Assembly (NCBI GenBank): GCA_039180875.1
Contig: JBCDCY010000013.1
Location: forward strand, 52,293 to 116,292
Length of the DNA: 64,000 bases
From: JBCDCY01 sp039180875
Lineage (GTDB): Bacteria > Pseudomonadota > Alphaproteobacteria > Rhodobacterales > Rhodobacteraceae
Reading direction: 5' to 3'
Shown here piece after piece: positions 32,624 to 38,727 of the stretch (positions are counted from its first letter, which is position 1; every line of letters begins with the position of its first letter). The translations under genes and the position numbers were made by a program. Below the pieces are notes generated by a model that saw nothing but the letters and a program-made list of their open reading frames with translations, had not been told where the DNA came from and searched no databases.

Positions 32624-33265
32624 CTACAGATACCGCTCGATGATCTCTGCCATGCGTTCTTCCGAAAGGATCGGGGGTAGCACCGTGGCGACCATGCCCT
32701 CGGCGTCGATCAGGTAGATGAAGGAGCCGTGGGCGTAGATCGGGGTGCCGTCGGGCATTTCGGTGATCTTCTCCACGTTCACCTGGAAGACGTCGCGGGC
32801 GGCGGCCAGCGCGTCCTCCGACCCCGTGAGGCCGACGAGCTGGGGATGGATCTCCGGCATCGACTCAGCGAGGGCCTCCGGCGTGTCGTTCTCCGGGTCC
32901 ACCGTGATCATCAGGGCGCTTATGCCGCCCGCCTTGTCGCCCAGCATGTCGAGGGTCGTGGCCATGCGGGGGAGGGCGACGGAGCAGATCGCCTCGCACG
33001 AGGCATAGCCAAAGAACAGGAGCGCCGGGCGCCCGGCATAGTCGGCCTCCGTCCGCCGCGCGCCGGTCTGGTCGACCAGATCAAAGCTGACGTCGATCTC
33101 CACCGGAAAGGGGGTCGCGGCCGGAAGCGGCGGCAGCGGTTTGGCCGCCGTCTCGGCCCGGTGGGCCGCGGCCTCCTCCTCCGACCCGTGGATCACGCCG
33201 TTATGGGCGAGCGCACTGCCGGCGAAGGCGGCGAGCGCCAGGCCGATCAGCCAGGGGCGCCTCAT
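32624..33265 (-). CDS. SCO1/SenC-family copper chaperone / thiol-disulfide protein
   Basis: A 213-residue exported thioredoxin-fold protein with a signal peptide (WLIGLALAAFAGSALA, 5-20). The copper site is C90-x3-C94 (CEAIC) plus H179 (YAHGSF). SCO proteins deliver Cu to the CuA centre of cytochrome c oxidase or reduce its cysteines. A His-containing N-terminus (AHNGVIHGSEEEAAAH) may add weak metal binding. It is last in a three-gene operon with two Cys-rich exported proteins, overlapping the middle one by 4 bases, and no oxidase genes are next to it. Confidence 0.92.
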   Translation of the reverse strand: MRRPWLIGLALAAFAGSALAHNGVIHGSEEEAAAHRAETAAKPLPPLPAATPFPVEIDVSFDLVDQTGARRTEADYAGRPALLFFGYASCEAICSVALPRMATTLDMLGDKAGGISALMITVDPENDTPEALAESMPEIHPQLVGLTGSEDALAAARDVFQVNVEKITEMPDGTPIYAHGSFIYLIDAEGMVATVLPPILSEERMAEIIERYL

Positions 33266-33840
33266 TGGAACCAGTCCGCAATGAAGGCCTCGTCCACCTC
33301 GAGCCCGAGGCCGAGATAGCCGTCGCGCGCGATCAGCGCCTGGATCCGCGGCTCACGCCGGAACCAGGGGCCCTCGCCCGCCGCATCGGGGTTTTCTTCG
33401 GCCCAGACGCGGGTCCAGCGGTTGGTGGGCGAGAACTCCTCCTCATCCAACCGGCGGATGAGCTGCACCTGGTAGAAGCGGCTCGGATCGACTTCGTCGT
33501 CGCCGACCATCAGGCCGTCGACCTCCACCATCTCGTTGCAATAGGGCAGGAGGTCGGTCACCGCGCCGTTGAAGGCCGGCTGGGTGTTTTTGTTGACCGG
33601 GATCAGGACGTTGTCGACCTCTCGGATCAGGCCGAGCTGGCGGTTCCCGGCGCCGCAATCGGCCGGGCAATCGCCGGTGAGCTCGCAGAGGATGTCGACG
33701 ACCTGGGCGGTGAAGCGGGCGCTTTCCTCCCCCACCAAGCCCCAGGAGCGGGCCTCGCTGTTGGCGGAGAACGGTCCGCCCTCTTGCGCGGTGGCGGGGC
33801 CGGCGACGTGCAGGGCCGCGGCGATCAGGGCGCGCATCAT
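33262..33840 (-). CDS. Exported Cys-rich conserved protein in SCO1 operon
   Basis: A 192-residue protein starting MMRALIAAALHVAGPATAQ, a likely signal peptide. Its hallmark is ILCELTGDCPADCGAGNRQLGLI (about 50-72) with three closely spaced cysteines, and a later PYCNEMVEVDGLM supplies a fourth. I recall similar proteins next to SCO1 in alphaproteobacteria but know no characterised function. Sulfur-based copper binding or thiol redox exchange with SCO1 is the obvious inference. Overlaps of 4 bases on each side make the operon order fixed. Confidence 0.75.
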   Translation of the reverse strand: MMRALIAAALHVAGPATAQEGGPFSANSEARSWGLVGEESARFTAQVVDILCELTGDCPADCGAGNRQLGLIREVDNVLIPVNKNTQPAFNGAVTDLLPYCNEMVEVDGLMVGDDEVDPSRFYQVQLIRRLDEEEFSPTNRWTRVWAEENPDAAGEGPWFRREPRIQALIARDGYLGLGLEVDEAFIADWFQ

Positions 33841-34289
33841 CGGTTCGGATCCGGAATGGCGAAGGGCGGGATCGGGCCGAAGTCCTCGTGGTTGAGGTTC
33901 TGGATGCCCGAGTTGTCGACCACGGTGTCGACGATCAGGTAGCGGATGCCGTCGCGCTCGTGCAGCAGGCCGTCGACCGTGACGATGTCGGTCTGCACTT
34001 CGAGGATCGCGTCGCCGCCGGTGACGTCCTCCTCCCCTTCCCATTTCAGGACGAGATAGACCTCGCCGGTCTCGGTCAATACGCCGACCGGGATGCCGCC
34101 GGCTGCGCACCAAAGCGCGCAAGTGTGGTGCGCGGTGCCGACCACCGCCTCCGGCCCGCCCATGACGCCGGAGAAGTAGCACCAGGTGTCCATCACCTCG
34201 CCGGTGATCTGCACCCTCTCCCCCGTCGCCGCCCAACCCGGGCTGGCGGCGGCCAGGGCAATGGCGGCGCCTCCGATCCATGTTCGCAT
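33837..34289 (-). CDS. Exported protein with WCY...HHxCxxxC motif, first gene of SCO1 operon
   Basis: A 150-residue protein with a signal peptide (IGGAAIALAAASPGWA, 5-20). The body carries ITGEVMDTWCYFSG and, after a spacer, GTAHHTCALWCAAGGIPVGVL. This resembles a small periplasmic domain with W-C-Y ... H-x2-C-A-x2-C-A-x-G-G-x-P that I have seen in several proteobacteria without a known activity. The His and Cys pattern suggests metal or haem-type ligation. The start MRTW at 34289 is chosen because the signal peptide begins there; an upstream frame to 34424 is not family-like. Confidence 0.72.
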   Translation of the reverse strand: MRTWIGGAAIALAAASPGWAATGERVQITGEVMDTWCYFSGVMGGPEAVVGTAHHTCALWCAAGGIPVGVLTETGEVYLVLKWEGEEDVTGGDAILEVQTDIVTVDGLLHERDGIRYLIVDTVVDNSGIQNLNHEDFGPIPPFAIPDPNR

Positions 34290-34412
34290 GGTCTCAAATC
34301 CTCCCGATCTCGCGCCGGTCAGCATAGGAGCGGATGGGGCGCCGCACCAAGCACTCATTGACAGATTGACGCACTCAACCGGGCGTGCTCGCGCAGCTGT
34401 GAGCGGCGGTGA

Positions 34413-34426
34413 GCGTGAGCTCACGC
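34413..34426. promoter_or_regulatory. 14-base perfect palindrome between the SCO1 and TRAP operons
   Basis: GCGTGAGCTCACGC is perfectly self-complementary, flanked by two further GTGAGC/GAGCGG partial copies on the left. It lies about 125 bases upstream of the SCO1 operon start codon, so it could be an operator for that operon. Confidence 0.35.
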
Positions 34427-34492
34427 TGGCGAGAGTTGAGCCGGGATCGAGGGGGGCGGATGCGCCCGGGCTGGGGATCGTTGAGCGGTCGG

Positions 34493-34520
34493 GCGGCCCC
34501 GGGTGCGCTCCCGGGGCCGC
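34493..34520 (-). terminator. Strong hairpin terminator of the TRAP operon
   Basis: GCGGCCCCGGG and CCCGGGGCCGC form an 11-base perfect GC stem around a 6-base loop, starting 13 bases after the stop of the binding-protein gene. No U-tract is present, as usual at this GC content, but stem strength makes transcription end likely. Confidence 0.65.
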
Positions 34521-34533
34521 GTGGCGCGTGTCG

Positions 34534-35592
34534 TCAGTTCAGGTCGGCGGCGTAGCTCCCGTCGATCTCCGCCTCGGCCTCGGCCACCGCCTCCTGAAGC
34601 GCCGCGAGGATCTCCGGCCCGCGGTCGACATTCTCTCCGAACCAGTCGAAGACCGGCGCCGCGGCCTCCCGGAACGCGGCCTTCTCCCCCGGCGTCGGCA
34701 CGTAGAGCGCGCCACCCCCGGCCACGAAATCCTCATAGGCCTGGATCGACTTCCGCTTCGGCGAGGCGAAGGTCGCCTGCTGCAATTGGTAGAAGCCGTC
34801 GACCACCACCCGGCGCAGATCCTCGGGCATCGAGGTGAAGCGCTCGTTGTTCATCCACCAGAGCGCGCCCATGTAGGCGTGCCCGTCGAGGGTGAGGTAC
34901 TGCAGCCCGGCCTCGGGGAACTTCATGCCCATGATGTCGGTGATGCCGTTCTTCGAGCCCTCGACCACGCCCGTCTGGAAGGAGGTGAAGAGCTCGGGCC
35001 ACGGGATCGGGGTGGGCGAGGCGCCAAGCGCGCTCACCAGCTCCTGCGGCAGATCGGCGACGATGGTGCGGATCTTGAGCCCGGCGAGGTCGTCCGGCCC
35101 GCGCACCTCCCGCTGGGTGTTCGCGAAGTTCCGCCAGCCGCCGGTATTGCCGACGGTCATCAGGCGGATGGTGTCGCCCGAGTCCTCCAGCGCCATGCCC
35201 CGCATCGTGCGCACGAAGTCGCCGGAGAGCACATGCTCCGCCACCCGGTCGTCGCGCATCAGGTAGGGCAGGTCGAGCACCTGCACGTAGGGAAAGATCC
35301 CGGAGGCCCCGCCGGAGGTCGAGATGTAGATGTCGATCGAGCCGTCGGAGACGCCGGCCAGGCACTCCGCCCCGTTGGAGCAAAGCTGGGTGCCGATGAA
35401 GAGCTCCACAGCGATCCGCCCGTTCGATGCGCTTTCGACGTAGTTCTTGAAGACGACTAGGCCGTCATAGTCCTCGTCGTTCTCGTTGGAATTGGCGGTG
35501 GCGCGGAGCGTGATGTCCTGCGCCGCAGCGGGCAGCGCCACGGCGCCCATCAGCGCGGCGAGCCCGAGGGCCTTGAGGGTTCCGAAGGTCAT
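34534..35592 (-). CDS. TRAP transporter solute-binding protein (DctP family)
   Basis: A 352-residue periplasmic binding protein with a signal peptide ending in PAAAQ (about residue 25). The domain shows the DctP features: an ligand-pocket arginine in LAGLKIRTI, PIPWPELFTSFQTGVVEGSKNGI and the helix after it. It hands a solute, usually an organic acid, to the DctQM permease encoded upstream. Two cysteines in GTQLCSNGAECLAG (about 67-80) probably form a disulfide, which is not universal in the family. The gene is 28 bases after dctM. Substrate cannot be told from sequence. Confidence 0.93.
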   Translation of the reverse strand: MTFGTLKALGLAALMGAVALPAAAQDITLRATANSNENDEDYDGLVVFKNYVESASNGRIAVELFIGTQLCSNGAECLAGVSDGSIDIYISTSGGASGIFPYVQVLDLPYLMRDDRVAEHVLSGDFVRTMRGMALEDSGDTIRLMTVGNTGGWRNFANTQREVRGPDDLAGLKIRTIVADLPQELVSALGASPTPIPWPELFTSFQTGVVEGSKNGITDIMGMKFPEAGLQYLTLDGHAYMGALWWMNNERFTSMPEDLRRVVVDGFYQLQQATFASPKRKSIQAYEDFVAGGGALYVPTPGEKAAFREAAAPVFDWFGENVDRGPEILAALQEAVAEAEAEIDGSYAADLN

Positions 35593-35620
35593 GCGTTTCT
35601 CCCTGTTGCGTTTCGGTCGG

Positions 35621-37153
35621 TCATTGGACGAAGCCCGTCAGGCGCGGGATCGTCATGGAGATCGCCGGGAAATAGGTGATGAGGAAGATCACCAAGATCT
35701 CCACAGCGAGGAAGGGCAGGATGGCCCGGGCAATGGTCTCCACCCGTTCGCCCGAGACCGATGAGGCGACGAAGAGGACCAATCCCATAGGTGGCGTTGC
35801 CAGGCCGACCGTCAGATTGACGCTCATGATGATGGCGAAGTGCACCGGGTGGACGCCGAGATCGACGAACACGGGTCCGAGGATCGGGCCGAGGATGATG
35901 ATCGCCGGCCCCGCATCCAGGAACATCCCCACAATGAAGAGGAGGATGTTGATGAGGAAGAGCAGGATCAGGGGGTTCTCCGACAGCGTCAGGATGAAGG
36001 CTGCCAGCATCTCCGGCGCGTGGGAGAGGGAGACGACGACCTTGAAGGCCACGGCGGCGCCCACGAGCAGCAGGACGGTGGCCGAGCCCATGGCCGAGCG
36101 CATCAGGATGCCCGGCAGGTCGGCAAGCGTCATGGACCGCAGCAGCAGGAACGAGATGACGAGGGCATAGGCCACCGCCATCACGCTCGCCTCCGTCGGT
36201 GTGAAGACGCCCGCGAGGATGCCGCCGAGGATGATGATCGGGGTCTGGAGCGGCACGACGGCGCGCTTGCAGGTGTTCCGCAGATCCTCCGACATCACCC
36301 GGCGGAGGCGGCGGAAGATGATCTCCGTCAGCACCACGAAGAAGATCAGGACGGGCAGGACCGGGAAGCCGATCGTGTCGCCCGCCTCATCCCGCCCGGT
36401 GCCGAAGGGGGCGCCTGTTGTACCCTCCCAGATCAGGCCGACGATCAGGTAGAGGAGCCAGAGCACGCCGACGAAGTTGGCGCGCGCCAGGATGCGGGCG
36501 ATCAGGTTCTCGGCGGGGCTGAGCGGCTCGCCCGTCCGCACGATGCGCTCTGCCTTGGGCAGGTCGTAGCGGTCGGCAAGGGCGCGCACGACCAGCATCA
36601 GGCCGCCGCCCACCAGCACCCCCGGCACGATCCCGGCGAGGAAGAGCGCGGCGACGGATTCTCCCATCACGTAGGCGTAGATGATCATGATGCCGGAGGG
36701 CGGGATGATCGGCCCGATGACCGACGACGCCGCCGTCACCGCTGCCGCGAAACGGCGGGTATAGCCGTTCTTCTCCATCGCTGGGATCAGCATGGAGCCG
36801 AGGGCGGAGGTGTCGGCGACGGCGGAGCCCGAGAGCCCGGCGAAGAGCATGGAGGAGAGGATGTTGACGTGGGCAAGCCCTCCCCTCAGGTGGCCCATGA
36901 TCGCCTGGCTGAACTCCACCAGGCGAATGGTGATGCCGCCCCGGTTCATCAACTCGCCCGCCAGCATGAAGAACGGGATGGCCATCAGCGGGAAGCTGTC
37001 CATTCCGTTGTAAAGGTTGCGGTAGAGCAGCGTGACGTCCCGCTCCTGCCCGCTCAGGAAGAGGAGCGCGCCGGGTGCGGCCAGCAGCCCGAAGAACACC
37101 GGCAGGCCGATCAGCAGCAGGACCAGGAAGACCGGCAGGAACCAGACGAGCAT
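35621..37153 (-). CDS. TRAP transporter large permease (DctM family) with internal extension
   Basis: A 510-residue integral membrane subunit, about 80 longer than ordinary DctM proteins (around 425-430). The N-terminal repeat has FLLAGELMNRGG-like and VADTSALGSMLIPAMEKNGY segments, and the C-terminal repeat NILLFIVGMFLDAGPAIIILGPIL. The extra length lies around 215-300, where two additional hydrophobic stretches (VLWLLYLIVGLIW and PVLPVLIFFVVLTEII) flank a charged loop. This longer form exists in a DctM subset as I recall. Its ATG follows the dctQ stop with no gap. Confidence 0.92.
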   Translation of the reverse strand: MLVWFLPVFLVLLLIGLPVFFGLLAAPGALLFLSGQERDVTLLYRNLYNGMDSFPLMAIPFFMLAGELMNRGGITIRLVEFSQAIMGHLRGGLAHVNILSSMLFAGLSGSAVADTSALGSMLIPAMEKNGYTRRFAAAVTAASSVIGPIIPPSGIMIIYAYVMGESVAALFLAGIVPGVLVGGGLMLVVRALADRYDLPKAERIVRTGEPLSPAENLIARILARANFVGVLWLLYLIVGLIWEGTTGAPFGTGRDEAGDTIGFPVLPVLIFFVVLTEIIFRRLRRVMSEDLRNTCKRAVVPLQTPIIILGGILAGVFTPTEASVMAVAYALVISFLLLRSMTLADLPGILMRSAMGSATVLLLVGAAVAFKVVVSLSHAPEMLAAFILTLSENPLILLFLINILLFIVGMFLDAGPAIIILGPILGPVFVDLGVHPVHFAIIMSVNLTVGLATPPMGLVLFVASSVSGERVETIARAILPFLAVEILVIFLITYFPAISMTIPRLTGFVQ

Positions 37154-37762
37154 CTACTCGGTTCCCGCCATCGCCGTCTGGTCCGGGTCTTGCGGCAGCT
37201 CCAGCGCCGGGGCGATGAGACCCAGCAGCGCTTTCACGAGCAGCTCCACATTCACCAGGATCATCAGGCAGACGCCGACCAAGAGCGACGCCATCATGTG
37301 GGAGCGAGGCATCCGGTCCCAACCGAAGGTAACCGTCAGATCGCCGATGCTGGGGAAGAAGAAGGTGTAGAGTGCGGCCGTATCGAACGTGCCGGGAAAG
37401 CCCGTGACCTCGCCCCAGCCGATGCCCGCGCCGACGATCAAGACGGCGAGGGAGAGGGCAAGCAGCAGGACGAGCAGCACATGGGCCACCGTCTTTGGCA
37501 AGGCGCGCGGGATGGTGTCGATCGCCACGAACCCGCCCCAGCGATAGGCGGACGGCGCGATCAGGCCGGTCAGCCAGAGCATGAGGAAGCGGGCGGCCTC
37601 CTCCGTCCAATTCAACGCGCCCGTGGTGAAGCGCGCTCCGATCTGGAGGAGGATGATGATCACCATCAGCCCGAGCGCCATCCAGGCCGCGTGGCGCCCG
37701 ATACGGAGGAGGACGGTGTTGAGCGCCACCAGCGCCCGCAGCGGGATGGTCAGGACGGCCAC
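37154..37762 (-). CDS. TRAP transporter small permease (DctQ family)
   Basis: A 202-residue membrane protein with four main helices, the DctQ arrangement. The second helix region contains NWTEEAARFLMLWLTGLIAPSAYR, matching the family's W-x-E-E-x-x-R signature. It scaffolds the large permease. It is first in the Q-M-P operon. The ATG at 37762 follows a GGAGGAACG site. No regulator is encoded beside the operon. Confidence 0.9.
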   Translation of the reverse strand: MAVLTIPLRALVALNTVLLRIGRHAAWMALGLMVIIILLQIGARFTTGALNWTEEAARFLMLWLTGLIAPSAYRWGGFVAIDTIPRALPKTVAHVLLVLLLALSLAVLIVGAGIGWGEVTGFPGTFDTAALYTFFFPSIGDLTVTFGWDRMPRSHMMASLLVGVCLMILVNVELLVKALLGLIAPALELPQDPDQTAMAGTE

Positions 37763-37908
37763 GCGTTCCTCCCCCGGCGCGCGGCCCCGGATCTTTGCCC
37801 GGTGGCGGGTGGCGCGCCCCTATGACGCGGAGAGCGTTGAGGAAGGGGCCTAGGCTGTCAAGCGTGCCGGCGCGGCAAGGCTGCGCCGACAGGCAGGGTC
37901 ATCGCATC

Positions 37909-38079
37909 TTAGGCGCGGCTGTCGCCGGTGCGGGCCGGCCGGTGGCTCAGCGCCCGGGCGATGGCCCGGCCGAGGGCGGCGAAGGCGTGGCGCACGGCCT
38001 CGGCGCGCAGCTTGCGCGCCTGCAGCTCGATAGCGGCGAGGTCGTTGGGATTGGGCAGGCGGTAGGGTTGGTCGTCCAT
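37909..38079 (-). CDS. RSP_7527-like small protein
   Basis: A 56-residue protein, MDDQPYRLPNPNDLAAIELQ followed by ARKLRAEAVRHAFAALGRAI and a basic tail. The pattern of a short acidic start, then (A/I)E-x2-A-x3-R-A-E-A and an amphipathic helix, is that of the small RSP_7527 family, common in Rhodobacterales and of unknown function. The frame is open, has a normal ATG, and its codon positions have the high-GC third-base bias of real genes. A perfect 10-base inverted repeat sits immediately before the ATG, so its expression may be controlled by an mRNA hairpin. Confidence 0.7.
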   Translation of the reverse strand: MDDQPYRLPNPNDLAAIELQARKLRAEAVRHAFAALGRAIARALSHRPARTGDSRA

Positions 38080-38110
38080 CTCAGGTCTCTCGTCTTGGTG
38101 GAGACCTGAG
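38080..38110 (-). promoter_or_regulatory. Perfect hairpin abutting the start codon of the RSP_7527-like gene
   Basis: CTCAGGTCTC (38080-38089) and GAGACCTGAG (38101-38110) are perfect 10-base arms with an 11-base spacer. On the minus-strand mRNA the stem ends at the base before AUG and would cover any ribosome-binding sequence. It could equally be a dimeric repressor site. Confidence 0.55.
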
Positions 38111-38156
38111 GTAGACCCGCGGCGCGCCGGGTTGCAGACCCCGCGGGCGCGATCCC

Positions 38157-38177
38157 GCCATGCGTCTGGCGCATGGC
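38157..38177 (-). terminator. Hairpin after soxG, probable terminator of the sarcosine oxidase operon
   Basis: GCCATGCG-tctgg-CGCATGGC, an 8-base perfect stem with a 5-base loop, starting 7 bases beyond the soxG stop. No U-tract. Confidence 0.5.
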
Positions 38178-38184
38178 CCGCCGC

Positions 38185-38727
38185 TCAGCCCCTGGCGAAG
38201 AGGCCCGGTAGGGAGCCCGGCTGCGCGGCGGTCTGCAGCCAGTCCTCGACGAAGCCGGCGACGGAGCGGAAGACCACCAGCTCGAACCGCTCCGGCGCCT
38301 CCGCCGTCATCCAGAACGCGGCGGCAACTTGGCCGAGGCGGGTGCGGCGGATCTCTCCCGGCGCGAAGATGCCGGGGGCGAGGTCGACCGGCGCGCCCTT
38401 GGCGAGCACCTCTCGCGCCCCGGCGCCGGTGATGGCAAAGGTGGCCCGGGCGTCGGAGACGTCGGCGAGGAGGTGGTGCTGGCGCCTCAGCGCCTTGGCC
38501 AGTGCCGCCTCGACCTCCGCCAGCTCCCCCGCCGGCAGCATCAGCATCAGCTCGTCGGGCGACATCCAGGCGAGCTGCCGCTCCCCCTCCACCACGACAC
38601 CGCGCTGGCCGGGCAGGGCGAGCCCCACGGCGCTCGACACGGCGGAGGCGAAGGTGCCGTCCGCCAGATCGCCGCGGAGCGTGAGCATGCCGCGGCCCTC
38701 GATCCGAGAGATCTGGACCTCAGACAT
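38185..38727 (-). CDS. soxG: Sarcosine oxidase gamma subunit
   Basis: A 180-residue small subunit of heterotetrameric sarcosine oxidase, which oxidises N-methylglycine to glycine and 5,10-methylene-tetrahydrofolate. The fold is GcvT-like in miniature: ISRIEGRGMLTLRGD, then RQLAWMSPDELMLMLP, then LADVSDARATFAITGAGAREVLAKG, all typical of SoxG. It overlaps soxA by 8 bases and is the last gene of the operon soxB, membrane protein, soxD, soxA, soxG. Confidence 0.92.
   Translation of the reverse strand: MSEVQISRIEGRGMLTLRGDLADGTFASAVSSAVGLALPGQRGVVVEGERQLAWMSPDELMLMLPAGELAEVEAALAKALRRQHHLLADVSDARATFAITGAGAREVLAKGAPVDLAPGIFAPGEIRRTRLGQVAAAFWMTAEAPERFELVVFRSVAGFVEDWLQTAAQPGSLPGLFARG

Noticed and set aside
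32382..32717. 111-codon plus-strand frame right of the island
   Set aside because: Its last third is antisense to the SCO1 gene and no domain or start signal supports it.
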